DNA of 64,000 bases, taken from Cladopsammia gracilis. Taxonomy: Eukaryota; Cnidaria; Anthozoa; Scleractinia; Dendrophylliidae. Where the stretch lies: positions 684,501 through 748,500 of the forward strand of contig JAJGOT010000259.1 in assembly GCA_022457155.1 (NCBI GenBank), written 5' to 3'. The notes beneath the pieces were generated by a model. It did not search any database. It was not told the DNA's origin and worked only from the letters and a program-made list of their open reading frames with translations. Every line of letters starts with the position of its first letter. Position 1 is the first letter of the stretch. Positions 12,257 through 25,300 of this stretch are shown here, in pieces. The position numbers and the translations under genes are program-made.

Positions 12257-13369
12257 TGTCTCTTTGCCTGTCAGCCACTTTTGATTCTGCAAACATTCAT
12301 GCTACCAGACAACACAGATGATATCATTTTACGAGCTGTGACAATCTCAGCCAATTTACTGTCAAGTCCTGATCGCTATACAGAGGTAAATACTGGAAGT
12401 TGTTGCCTGACCAGAAGGGCGTATTGGATAGGAAATTCCTTGGCTCAGTATAGGGTAGAGTGCCTTCTTATACAGTAGGTTAGCCTCTTACAGGTGCTCA
12501 GACTGGGGTCCCTGCAGGGGTCTGGGGCAAAAAGACAAAATACGACACAGAGGGGAGGGGGCAGTGGGGGAGTTCAAGCAGGCAAGCAAGCAAGCAGATT
12601 TGTCCTCCTTGCTGATCTTCTGCTCTAACTCTCACTCCCCCCCTCCTGTCCAAGAGGTGCCTGCAAAGGTGGGTACTCCCCCCCGCACACACACTTGTCT
12701 TGTTTGCCAACAAAACACGTTATGTGGTGAAATGAAAACTTGAAAACTGACAGAATACTCCCTGGTTTGACTTTGATAAAAGTTTGTAGATCTACAAAAA
12801 ATCAGCTATTGAGTTGGGGGCTTTACAGTGTGGAGTGCCTTAATGGAACACCCCACAAACTTTTTCACAAGTGAGCCAATCAGAGAGAGCAAATTCAATT
12901 GACATGCACGCCTCTTCACAAAGTTAAGCACAATGGAATGTAATCTTGTTACTTTCTGTTTATCACAGGAGTGTAAAAAATAGTTACAAAAATAATAAAA
13001 AGATTTTATTCACTTTATTGCTTCACAAATATCTGCAGTTACAAAAATGATTATTACAATTAGCTGGTAATATTGTAGAAACTTGTAAAAATGTTTGTTG
13101 GGTGCACACAGTAAGGCACGTCACACTGTAATAGATGTTATTGTTGTGGGAATTGTTTGTAATTTGTGCACCTCAAGAACAGGGCTCAATCATCTTATTG
13201 TTGTTGTTTTTTTCCTTCACAGCAACAGCAAACGGTGGTGACAGAACATCTTAATGTATTATATGGTGAACTAATGGGTCTTCTTGATCATCAACATCAG
13301 GATATTCAGTCACAGGCCAAAAGGGCACTGAGGAATATATTTGCTTTTAGAGTGATGTACACAACATAA
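9742..13369 (+). CDS. ARMC10: Armadillo-repeat protein, ARMC10-like, membrane-anchored
   Basis: Six exons, 9742-10158, 10609-10743, 11145-11330, 11864-11935, 12275-12385 and 13223-13369, are joined by phase-0 GT-AG introns into a 355-aa protein, close to the length of vertebrate ARMC10. The first exon carries a hydrophobic segment (ILFAFCSAFAALAVTFSLYYL, broken here only by one charged neighbour) that would act as an N-terminal membrane anchor, as in mitochondrial outer-membrane ARMC10/ARMCX proteins. The rest is helical ARM repeat with the motifs AVQVLSNLAMNE, LRLLVNLSS, LRLLVNLSC and ISANLLS. I chose MQARS at 9742; an in-frame ATG at 9703 exists but overlaps the divergent GEMIN2 start codon. 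ARMC10 orthology, as opposed to another ARM family, is inferred from the anchor plus ARM architecture. Confidence 0.82.
11790..11822. repeat. Retroposon-like tail with (TATG)n
   Basis: CCCCTCTGGAAGAG followed by AATAAATAATGTATGTATGTATG resembles the 3' end of a non-LTR element. The A/T-rich stretch from 11440 is probably part of the same debris. It lies inside an ARMC10-like intron. Confidence 0.4.
12199..12256. repeat. (TTA)n microsatellite
   Basis: About 19 uninterrupted TTA units just upstream of the acceptor of ARMC10-like exon 5. The poly-Leu open frame across it is an artefact. Confidence 0.92.
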
Positions 13370-14239
13370 TAATGTATAATGACACAAAAGAAAATGATAT
13401 TTTTAATTTTTTTTTATAAATATACCTATCCAATAGTTTATGAAAAAAGTATAAGTCAATGTCATACAGAATTTTGTATTTTTACTAAACATTCAAAGTA
13501 AAATCTGATTTCTTTTAAAAAATATCAGTGTCTTAAGTTAATGGATTTACTAAGCAAATACAAGGTAAAGTGATCTTGTTGCAAGCTGTAAATGTACATA
13601 GAGGTTATTTAGCGTGAAGTTGTGTAATACAGCTAAGTATTTTTGAAAGTCAGTTATTATTTTTTGAGCCTTTAGGCAAGAAAAAATAAAAACTGACGAG
13701 TAAAAATGCCCAGCCTCATTACACAACTTTTCGCTGAATAAATTGTTTATTATACAACAGTAATCTTCAACTAAACCTAAGTTTTTGAAACTGTTTTTTC
13801 CTAGCACAGGGTCAGAAGAGTGTAATAATGTGTCATATTTGCACTCGTTTTGATGCGTATTTGCACTCTAGAATGCTTTGTCAAATAATAAATGTAGTTA
13901 TTACAATAATACTGTCTGGTGCAAGAATAAAGGTCTGATTTCTAAAACTGGGAATAAAATTTTATGACATAGAAGTGACTTTTTAAGTTATTGTTGGAGG
14001 AACAATAGAAGCTGTATTTGGCTTCTTGACAGTTTATTTACATGTCCTTCAGTTTTTATCATACATGAACACATAGTTTCTCCTTATTGATACATGTACA
14101 TGTGTCAATAACTTTATAATAAAGATGTCCAAAATCACTTCTGATCCGAAGACAGTACACATGTCATTTCCTCTCTCACTGTTCAGCATGATTATAAAAT
14201 TATTGAGTATTTAAAGCAGAATGCACTTTCCTTTATTTG
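13370..14239. other. Intergenic, convergent 3' ends
   Basis: Lies between the stop of the ARMC10-like gene (+) and the stop of the L51/S25-domain gene (-). AT-rich, presumably two 3' UTRs. No exon or repeat family recognised. Confidence 0.5.
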
Positions 14240-15801
14240 TTACGTGTCGTCATCTTCAACAGAGTTTTCGGGTCTGTAACAAAAGTGCAAATAAATAGGA
14301 CATTTAGACTCTGGAGACGAGATATAAAGAACAGGTTGCTAATGGAAATGTATCCTAAATTCAATTAGTAGCAATATGTAAACCTTGCATGACTGTGAAA
14401 TGACAAGATTTGAAATTGAGACTGGGGACATGCACACCCTCCCCCCCCCCCCCCCTTCCCCTACCCCCACTCCCCTAAAAGGACCTCGGTGGCTGTGAGT
14501 TACTTAATGCAATACCATTGCAGATGTTCAATGCATCAACACTGCATTATTATTTAACTGATGCATTTAAATAATTAACAAACTAGCTACCTTGTGACAG
14601 ATATGGTAGCAATGCTAATAACTTCCTGCATTATCTGTGATGGATTTTTGTCAGTTGTTGATATTTTCTCCTCTCTGCCATCACCTTAAATATAAAAATA
14701 GTAATAGTAACAAGAATGTTACTCTTTTGGAGTGGTTTTCTGCAGCAAGGTACATGTACATGTACTGGATATTTTTTTTAACTGACTACTACAAAAAACA
14801 TTAAGGATATTTATGTGAAACGATCAACAGTTTTTGCTTTACAGCGGGACAAATTTTCAAGTTGTCAAGTGTTTATTTCAAAATAAACATAAGCTTAACT
14901 TACCAAATTCTACCAGAAGTTCTTCAACTTGTGATTTCTTTCCTGACCTTGAAAATTCAACATGTGGATTCTTAAATTTTAGCTGCGGGAAGTTTTCCCA
15001 GAAGAAACGACTGAAAAAAATCATGAATCTGTATCATAATCATGTTATTTACCTATTAAAACCTACTTCATGACAGAGATATCCCCTGGAAATAGGTTGA
15101 TAGTCTACGTGTAACATTCCATTCCACGCCCCCTAAAACTGTAATTTAAAATAAACGTCCCCAGGTGGTATGTGAAGGAATGGGAGGGAGGGGAGGACTG
15201 GTGTGGGCTCAGAGTAACACCCTAACCCCACCCCCTATCCCCCAAACAAACACTCCACCCTCATGCTACAACGTCAGGGGTTTAAAAATAGGAGCTCTTC
15301 CCATCGCCGGTAATGAGGAAAGGACAACCCAATACAGCGAACGTAACTCCAAACGGTTTATTAAACAACAGTAACAACAACTCGACAATGTGGCGGCCGA
15401 GAACACGAGGGCGAGAGCATGATACGCATGCGCAGATAACATTGCCCGCTAGCGCATGGACTTTTTGCGGACTTTTGTGGTGAACAATTTGTAAATATTT
15501 CCAAGAACCAACGAACAATAGAAAGACACTGGATCCTGGTTGATGTAGTCAGCAAATTTTATATAAATAAGAAATAACAAATTAAGCAAGACTGAACTCA
15601 CTGTGCACCGGTGTTGTGTTTTTCGATGGGATCAACCAGATTGATTCTCATCTTCTTGACATCTTGGTTCAAGACAACATTACACCTTTTCAAATGTTCT
15701 AGAGTACGTTGCACGGCAAATTTTCCTATATTTTCTCCAGTAGCTTGACGATCCAAGAATCGTTTTGCTGCCTTGTAAACGAGCCGGCTTTTGTCCGCCA
15801 T
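14240..15801 (-). CDS. L51/S25/CI-B8 (thioredoxin-fold) domain protein, probably mitochondrial
   Basis: Four exons, 15602-15801, 14904-15010, 14591-14684 and 14240-14273, join with consistent phases (2, 1, 2) to 144 aa. The central part matches the L51/S25/CI-B8 domain that mS25, mL43 and NDUFA2 share: a strand with KKMRINLVDP, then HNTGAHRFFWENFPQLKFKN, where the small-residue turn and the (N/L)PQ(L/I)xxKN helix end are diagnostic. The C-terminus is acidic (VEDDDT). I cannot assign it to a named ortholog. An AATAAA (14232-14237 on the minus strand) lies only a few bases past the stop, implying a very short 3' UTR. It shares a roughly 240-bp bidirectional promoter with MRPS25, which carries the same domain. 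Confidence 0.82.
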
Positions 15802-16038
15802 CTTGAATTTTCCAGATGGCTCGTTCAGCGGCAACTCTCATCGTTAATTTTGTTTTCATGTACACTCGCTTCTGAACCAGCAAACGCTTTGCTCAGCGGT
15901 AATAACTCTAGGCAATTTTTGCGTCATGTAAAATTATTCAATTACCGCTGATGAATCGCGTGTTCCATCATGGTGGCTTGACAGAGTTTCAGAGTTCGTT
16001 GAGTTATTTCGTTCTTTAGTTGATCTTTTTCTTCCAAA

Positions 16039-17675
16039 ATGCCAGTTGGAAGATTTCCATTTCGTCGGACATTTCAATTCCTTTCTGCTGGAAAGTTGAT
16101 ACTGAAGTCGAATGTAAAGACGGTGTTGATAAATTATACGCATCGCAAGGAGAGTCTTGGGTTAAGGTAAGCTTTTATTATTGCATTATTTTTATCGTTT
16201 ATTTTTTTTACGAGTTTTTTCCAGTCAGACCTGTTAAAGACCTGTCTGTCAGTTCTACAGCTTTCTTGGTTTGGATTAATTCCATAGAAACGTACACACG
16301 TTTTGCAACTTTTATCACAATATGGCTTTGAACATGTATCTACAATATTTCAGAACAAACTCTTAACATTCAGAAAACTGTTCCCTTTCTTGCATCACCG
16401 AACTAAAATAGTTGTATATCTTCGTGGGGCAGTCACTCCAATTCCCCTCCTCCCCCTCCCCCCTGATCTTTATTTGTACCTCCCCCCTGGGTACCCATGG
16501 TTGAGCAGGGTGACTATTGGTTGGTCTTCATTGGTTATTTGTTTTGTTAAAAATAATAATTTATCAATCTTAAGTATAAACTACCTGTGAACCCACCTTA
16601 TTTTATCGTGAGTTTACTCTTGCCATGCTTTTGTCAGGAATTTCATTTACAAGGATATCCCTCAAATCCAGTTCAAGAACCGTGCAACTCAGATCATGAC
16701 AACAAGAAACAAGTCCAACACTCCAGTGGTTAATGTATTTTTTGGTAAGCATCCATTTCATGCAATCCATGTTTTGTTGCACATTTATAAATGGGATTTG
16801 TAGTGGAAATCCACATACATGTAGCTGAGCCTTGTTATTAGTATGGGCTAAACTGTACAATACCTGGCCACTTTAAATAAGAATGAATTGTTTTGTTTTC
16901 ATATGCCTCGTTCTATAAAAAGTTATGGGATATGTAAATAAGTGGCCAGGTATTCTAAAATCACTCCTTAGTATGTACCATTATAAGTTTAAACCTGGGA
17001 GTATCAGTAGTCTGTCAAATGTGATCATCTGGGTTAATAGACAAAACAATCAGACAAGACGTGTGAATAAATTAGTACATCTTTGACCCTTTTAACTAAA
17101 AAAAACTTTTTTAACTCATAAAGTGAATAATTATGCAAAGTGAAATGAGAAATGAACAGGTTATGGCAGACAGTAGCAAATATGAAAATTTTTAAATTGA
17201 AAAATGATTCAGTGAAATCAATGATTGTTAAGCAGATGATTATTATTATCATCATTGTTATCATTATCACATAGATGGATATTGTCCTGATATTTTATTT
17301 TCTAGGTGACGGAAAAAAAGTAATGATTGATGTGGAGGACAAAACTGGTCCTGAAATTCTAGAGATTTTTGGCAAAGTTGCTGGAGCATCTGAAGGGTAA
17401 TTATAAAAGTAACCTGCTATTTCTAATTTTTTTAGTTGTCCTATTGAAAAGGAAACTTTCAAATTTTAAAACCATGCTAATTTTTATTCAGGGAGAGGGA
17501 AGACAGAGCAATGCCAAAATATCCTGGTCGTTACAACCCTGCAAATTTTGGCAAGTATGGCCACTGCTACTGCATCTGTGAGATGCCAGGTCAGGCACCA
17601 TGCCCCAGCCGCGTGCCACACCCTGATGCAAAGAAGCCAAAATGGTGGCAACAAAAAGGAGAAGCAGCAGGATGA
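16039..17675 (+). CDS. MRPS25: Mitochondrial small ribosomal subunit protein mS25
   Basis: Four exons, 16039-16166, 16638-16744, 17306-17396 and 17492-17675, join in phase to 169 aa, close to the human 173. Family marks in order are: MPVGRFPFRRTFQFLSAGK at the N-terminus; YKDIPQIQFKN, the L51/S25/CI-B8 core; FGDGKKVMIDVE; and a C-terminal NPANFG block with a CYCICEM cysteine cluster followed by GQAPCPS. The protein belongs to the mitoribosome small subunit. The start codon is the first ATG of the conserved N-terminus. It is head-to-head with a second gene of the same domain family, and convergent with rabenosyn-5. Confidence 0.95.
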
Positions 17676-19374
17676 TTTAAGGGAACTGACCAAGTCCCTG
17701 TTACCACTTGGTGCCCAACAACGGAGATTAACAATGAGCATAAGCCCTATCACTCAAAAGAGCAATCAAAATCAGATTTCAAGGAAACGAACTGAGAATC
17801 AACAGCTCTGAATATTAAAGAACTGCTGGAGAGCTTTCATTTGAATGTCCACAGACTCCAAAGTTTAATAGAACTACATAACAGGACTAATATTTTGTAA
17901 CAAATTAAAGGGAGAGTCTCATGGTTCGGCCCATGTGCAAGCTATGACATAACCCATTTAATTTCATTGTTTAGACCAATCGGAAGCGAGTAGATAACTC
18001 TGGCAGGAAATTTGCCCCTGAAAATAATATTGGTAAGAAAGCAGATAAAGCATTTTAATCTGTGCACATGCGCTGAACCCTTTAAGATTTGTGTAAAAGG
18101 GCCTTAGAGAAAACAAAAAATATGGCAACTTTGCATTGTTCAATGTGTTCACTTTCAAGCTGTTGGTGAAATCCAATGTGACAAATCAAACGGAAGTTCT
18201 CTAGCAGTAATTTCCTAAAGATTGTATTGTTTGCTTCTGTTGGTGGGTGCATAGCATTGCTTCTTGGGAAAATAATCCTTTCTTCTCCAAACAATCAATC
18301 AAGATAAAACCTTCCAGCAATGATACATACATATTTATTTAAAAAGAACTTATCATACAGTGAACATTACCAATGGATTGTTATTGTTTTCAATGTTCAC
18401 AATAAAAAAATTAATTATTTGCATTTTATTTTTTGTAACTAAAGTTAAGCTTTGTTATTAAAAAAAATATGGAATATTATGAGTAAATCTAAGAGAAAGT
18501 AATCTTTGAAGATGTTTTTAACAGCCACAACAATTTTTAAGAAAGAGAAACTATATTAAAACAATATTTGCCACCTACAAACTAGCTAAAAGAGCTTCTC
18601 AAGGTGGTGGCAAATTAAATACTTTAGGGTAATTCAGTGTTCAGTATAACAAAAGAGAAACTTATCCGCAGAGTTATGAATTTTAACTTTTAAAGGGATA
18701 GATGAGTTGATAGTAAAGTTTAGCCAATTTTGACACAGTCTGGAAGTTTTATAAGACCACTTTAAAGCAGTGAAGGAAAATTAAATTGCAATGCAATTAA
18801 TGAAAATTATGTTTTCTCAAGTTTTCCATTTTTTTCCTTTTGTGTCATGCCATCCAAAAATGTTTGGTATATGACACAGTTGAAAAAATATTTTAAAAAT
18901 AACTAAAAACACCTGGACTGTACAATTGATACCATAAAGCATGAATTTTATTTTGAGTCTTTGATAGTTTTGCATTTCAAAGACTGATATTTTGGTTTCT
19001 GCTACTGATAAGGGTGCCATGGTACAATGTATATAGAACTAACAAAACTCCTACTAAATTCATGATTACGAGCACAAAAAGCAGTCATTTTGTATTATAT
19101 AGGGACACCCCTAAAAGTTAGGATAGCTAATGTTTTCTCGTCGGATTTTTATGCAAGTGTTTGTTTGAAACAAACTCAACTACATTGTCCAGCAAAAATT
19201 CCATGCAATACAGTGCACTCTGTTTAAGCCGAGCACCGCCGAGACCAGCTCTAGCTCTCTGGCCTAGAGAGAGAGTTGAGTTACGGATGAACAAGTGAAA
19301 TTTGGCTACAACCAGCAAATACAGGGATGTCCATTAACAGACTTCACTGTACACTTTTAAATGCCAATAATTTG
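17676..19374. other. Intergenic, convergent 3' ends of MRPS25 and RBSN
   Basis: 1.7 kb of AT-rich DNA between the MRPS25 stop and the rabenosyn-5 stop. I see no exon, RNA gene or repeat family. It presumably holds both 3' UTRs. Confidence 0.5.
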
Positions 19375-22300
19375 CTATCTCCCCTGATGCTGTCGTGTGT
19401 ACTCTTCTTCAAGTTCCATTAAGTTTCTTTCAAGCATTTCAACCTCGTCAAACTTCCTCTGGTCTTTAGCTTGTTTTATATAACTCTTAATAATGTCTAT
19501 TTGTTGGAGCATGGGGTCTGGGGATGAGCCTTGAGTGATAGGGACTGGGCCCCAGCCATTTCCTACAACAGACTCTGGGGAAGCCTGCTGAACAGTCCAT
19601 GCTTTGCCTGAAGGTTCATTTCTCTTTAAATCTCCGCTTCCTTGCCTTTTGTGCTGCCGTAATTTCGCTGCTTGAAGTCGTTCTTGCATGGCTCGTTCTC
19701 TTTGTGCCTTTTCCTCGGCGGCTTTTCTAGCAAGTGAGTTTGCTCTCTCCTGTTGCAGTTTATTAACTTTGTCCACTGATGGCAAGTTTGGAAGAGTGAA
19801 CATATTTTCCTGTAAGTACCCTGTGGCATATGCTCTGATTCCTTTTTGAAGTTTCAGTGCATGAGGGCTTGGTGGTTTTTCAGCCTGGGTGCCCAGTGAC
19901 GCTATCTTTTTACTGAATGTAAAAACAATAAGATTGTCACATTTTACTAACCCATCACTAAACATACATGCACCAACTTACTTTAAACAATAAGGCGTGT
20001 TATGATAGCTTCAGAGCCATCTTTCAATATTATTACTCTAAACAAACATGGCGTTCATTTTTCAAGGGTTATTATCTGAGGGCAGTATTTTATCTAAATA
20101 ACTGCTGCAACATACAATGTACATACCTAATGATATCAACTGATTCATACATCTTTACTAATTTAGCACGGACATGGGCAGCTTCTTCTAAGTCATACTG
20201 AACATCACCTAAACTGAGGAGACACAACATAATAAAATAACTATAGTTTACAATCAGTGCTCTGCTATTAGCTGTATTCTGATCAACCCACTACTGACAT
20301 AACTTATACCTTAGTAGTACATGTACTTACTTAATTGAGTCAGCCATTTTAGTGTAAACAGGTTGTAAACTTTCTGCCTCAGCCATAGAACTCTTCATTT
20401 TCTGTTGAAACAATTAAACATTCCATTTTAAATATATATAAAGGACTTTGGATGCAACAAAACTAATCCACAGTTTCATTAATGTGGCACCTGTCAAAGC
20501 TCTAACATCTGTTTGGAGTGAACTCAAGTCTTAAATTAGCCATCTAGTTTCTCCTGATTGTGGGGTTCCACATTCAATATGTACCCCACCCAAACCCACA
20601 CACACTTCCCATAGACGGTCATTAGAAATACCGAGAGAGGAGGGGGGGGGGGAGTCTCAAAAACCAACGTTTTTAATGGAGAGTATTATGAAGCTTAAGG
20701 ACTTTAATTCCATACCTCATACAGCTGAACAATTGCTGGCTTTGTTTTCTTTTCTTTCTCTTGTCTGTCATACCTTTAAAACAAAGAACATTGAAAACAA
20801 TAATGTGAACAAACTATTCATAGTGATTTTTCAAATGGCCTTGAAATGATTATGCGTAAACACAACTAAAACAACAGACGGTAAGGAGGCAATTTGATTG
20901 GTTTAACAAACGGAGACAAATGCACAGTAGTAGGCGAACTTCGCCGGCTACCGGCTCTTATATACAACCCTGCTTTTCAGCATTCTAATGGGTCAATTGT
21001 ACAAGCCTCTTTCCACATTAGCAATGTTTTTAGTGGCAAACCAGCAAAGCTTGTTTTGATCCTTTCAACTGCTGGGGGAAAAACAAGTGACAAACATTCA
21101 GGGAAACCGTTTTTCAAGGTCATACAAAACTCACTCCAGGAGAAATACCACTACTCCTACACCTACTCCATCCATACCCCCCCCCCACCCCCCTCCTCCC
21201 CACTCCATCCCATTATTTTGTTAGGTTATCCTATTTGTTTGCCATTCATACACCTGGGTGAAGCAAGACGACATGGAAAAATACAAGTTTATTACTAGGT
21301 ATTAACACAACAACACAACACAGGCACCAGACCAGAACTATCAGGCAGGGCGGCCTTTTTCTTTTAAAGTCTTAAAAGCTGAACTAACTCCACAACCTAT
21401 ACAGTTAGTTTGTAAGCTTGAGTCCGATGAAGTTAATAAAATTAAAAAACTATATGTTACAGTTATACCTTTCTAAACAATCCACGCAGGCCTGACATGC
21501 ACGAATCCCAGCTTCATCCGAGTCATCTTTTGCACGTCCTTTGGATCTCATGGGAAGGCTGTGTGAACCAGCTTTATCCAATTTTAATACAGAGACTGAA
21601 AAAGAGATTATACAATATTAATTTTAATATAATATTTATATTATTAATATTGTAAAAATTCAATAAAAATCCTCCTGCTCATTGACGTTCAGTAAAATTG
21701 CTCTAAAGCAATTAACTTATGAGACCCATGTACAAGTACCGGTACTTGTAAGTGGGGCTATTGGGTGTTAAAGTGGGGTGAACTCTGTCTTGTTTTCATT
21801 ATCACACATTTACCCCTTGAATTTTATTACTCATGCGCATAGCGGCATGAGTCAAGGTTTCGGTAAGGTTTCGCTAAGGTTTCTTTCTTTTTGTACTCAC
21901 AAATTGCCTTGTTTTTTAAAAGTTTCCCATATCCCGCGGGACGACTTTCACTGGTCTGATTGGTTGACACGCGACCTCTTGATTTCGGCGTGCCCGTAAT
22001 CACGTTCTTGTTTTCAAATAGCCGAGTGAAGCCACTAGCATTTGGACTTCACCGGAAAAGAAATTACATTTTTCGATGGGAATTTATGTTGATATCAATA
22101 ATATTATTTGTGATTGAATTTTTCTTTGTGTTGTCGCTAGTTTTGAAGAAATGTTCAGTCGTAATAAATGATATCTGATATTATGTAAACAAAACAAGAC
22201 TTACATGTCACGCAAAATTCGTTGAGAGTGAAGGGGTGCGTGACCCAGTTAAAATAAACCATGAAACGTTCTTATGCAAGCGCATGAGTACAGGCGACGA

Positions 22301-25300
22301 GCTAGCCTCTTGTTTTAATAAAGAAATTACCTGAAAAAGTGACAGATACAAAAACAGAACATTTGGCGCACATGATTCCTCCACACAGCCTGCAGTGATG
22401 CCTGCGTCGTGCTACATTGAACTGCTTTTTACAAAGTGGACAAAATTTCACTTCACTGTCAGCTATCCAGGGAACCAAGCTTCTCTCTAGAGCTGGGAAA
22501 AAATATAACAAATTTAAAAAAATTGGTAATAAAAGATCATCTACATTAGTGTGTATTTACAATGTACAATGTACAATGTAGTCTCAAAACAGGTCTTCTT
22601 ACTGGGTGTGGGAAAAAATGCAAAATTATAAGTACTGTACTGTGGTATAGTAAGTTGTAACAGAAGACAGCAGCCGGTTGTTACTCACATTTTCGACCTG
22701 GTCTGGCAGGTAATGCAGGTGAATCCAGCACGTGTACTCCTGACCTCAAAAGCTGCACATGCAAAGAAATAATAATTATTAATGTTCTATGTGAATTAAA
22801 GCATACACAAATATATGTCAGACTTAGTTGTCAACTTTTTACTTTCCTGTGGTACTGTTTATTAGCCAGGCTGTATTTTTCTTTTCTTTTCTTTCTCTTT
22901 CTATTTTCTATACTTCAGCTGAGACTAGGCAGGAACACCAAAACACCCTGTAGCTATTATGCCAATTGACTGTGATATGGCCAACTGACTACGATAGGGT
23001 CAACTGACTGTGATAGGGCCAACTGACTGTGATAGCGCCAACTGACTGTGATAGGGCCAAATGACTATGATAGGGCCAATTGGCTATGATAGGGCCAACT
23101 GACTGTGATAGGGCCAATTGGCTATGATAGGGCCAATTGACGATGATAGGGCCAATTTGGTTGTTTTGGCCTTGTCAAAATGCTTAATTAGAGACACCCC
23201 CCTCGCGTCACATTGTTCTTGCGCTAGCATCAAGTTTCTCCTTGGTCATATCAAGTTTAGCGTCATCTCAAAGGTCATTCGCGGTCTCTCCTCGCTAGTT
23301 TTAGCTTTGCTCTTACTCCACCGCATCATTCTGTTCGCCATGGGTACCCGCTCAACCCGTTCTTCAAGCAAAAAATCATCCTCTTTTCTCCTCCCTTCGG
23401 AAATGGATGCCCTGGCCGCAGCTCTTGGGGAAGATCCTGATCCGATCTACAATCCGGATCCTCAAAACACGGGAGCCATTCCAAAAAAGAAATCATCGAA
23501 GAAATCCAAATCCTCAAGCTCCGAAGATCCCTCTGCGTCTGTGGAGAATCTCATACGCTTAGAAGTTTTGCGTAAGGAAAATCTCACCACTCAACTTCAG
23601 ATCTCTGAAACGCAACTCAAGTTGGCCCAGCTAAACGCAAATGTTTCGTCGCAAGCTTCTGGCGCCACACCCCTATCTTACCCATCGAAGCTACGTTCGG
23701 TCATTGCGCCTAATGCTTCGTCTTCGCCTGTTTTGCCGGCAGATTTCGAAGAGATCCCGTCTCTCAACCAGCTGCGTTCGAAGAAAAAGGCCGGCGCGTC
23801 ATTGCCAAACAACTTCCTTTTCTCTTCTAAAGGTACGGTTGAGTACGATAAATTAGAATTAGCGGAGTTTGTGTGTGGCTACTTAGAGTTTTGCAAGGAG
23901 CAGCCAGAGTCCTCTAAAGCTTCCCTGCTAAAGCATTTACATTTGTTAATGGAGCGCGCTATCACCTACTCTTGGTCCAGCGTTCGAAATTTCCACCTCT
24001 CCGTCAACAATGCTGTAGATCAAGGCCGTCTGTCGTGGCAGAGCTTCGAAAGTATTCGCGAGCGTGCTCAGACGTTTTTCACACATCAAGATCTTCGATC
24101 TAACACCACTAGTCCCTCGTGTAACTATTCTACACCAGCCCGCAGCAAAGGCAAAGACCAGTTCTGTAAAGATTGGAATTACACTGGCAAATGCAGTTGT
24201 GCGATTACCGACCCAAGCTACAAAGCAGTCCATCGCTGTCGGGTTTGCGACTCAGCTGACCACGCCATGCTAACTTGCGCCAAGCGCAAATATCCTATTC
24301 CTTCATCGCAGTCAAACGCCTCGTCAACTTCATTTTCTTCTGGCGCGGATCATTCCTCTTGACTACGCTCTCTCGTAAGCTTATGTAACGAGGTAAGAGC
24401 TTTTGACTTGCCTAATTTCTTGGGCGCTAAACGTTTGGTTTATTCGCGTTTCAACGTTGATGTTTGGTCTAATTATTTAGAACATTATCAAGATCGCGCC
24501 ATCATTGATTTTCTTTGGTATGGCTGGCCTATTAATTATCAGTCTGACATTCTGGCTGCTTCATCTTTTCGCAATCATCCTTCTGCCGTTCAGAACTCGA
24601 CATATTTGTCCACTTACATTGCCAAGGAACTATCCTATCAATCAGTGTTTGGTCCATTTCGTTCTAATCCCTTCAACACGGACTGCGTTATTTCACCTCT
24701 TCTTTGTGTACCCAAGCGTGACTCGGACGAGCTACGTGTCGTTCATGATCTGTCATTTCCATCAAACTGTGGGCCTCCAAGCTTCAAGGCCTTGGCGTAG
24801 AACTTCTTTCCGATAACACTACTTGCGTTTCAGTGATTAACTCGCAGCACTCGTCGAATGTTTTCATGCAGCGCTGCTTACGAGAACTCTGGTTGCTTCT
24901 CGCTTTGCACAACATAAAGCTTGTTGTTAGTCCAGTTCGCGGGTGCGACAATTGGTTAGCTGATTCGCTCAGCAGATTTCACACTGGCCAGTATTGTCAC
25001 CGTTTCAAGTCTCTCACTGGAGCACTTTCCCTTACAGAGTGTCCCGTGCCTGACAGTGTATTTACCTTCGTGCTTGAGTAGCCGGATCTATTCGCGAGCT
25101 CATCATTACTTTTGTTTTCCAGAGAACGCTGCTCATTTGTTGGATTACGCAAACAACATTCAGTCTTTTGCGTTTCAAGAATCTACCAAAAGGAACATGA
25201 GAACACAACTGAACGCTTATCTATTATTTTGTGATCATTGCTTCTTTCACCCATTCCCTGTTTCAAAGCAGGTGTATTTAGCTTATTTAGTTTTCCTTTC

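Noticed and set aside
23118..23339. 74-codon N-terminal extension of the DIRS Gag frame
   Set aside because: It is encoded by the minisatellite and the A1 repeat; ATG at 23340 is the plausible start.
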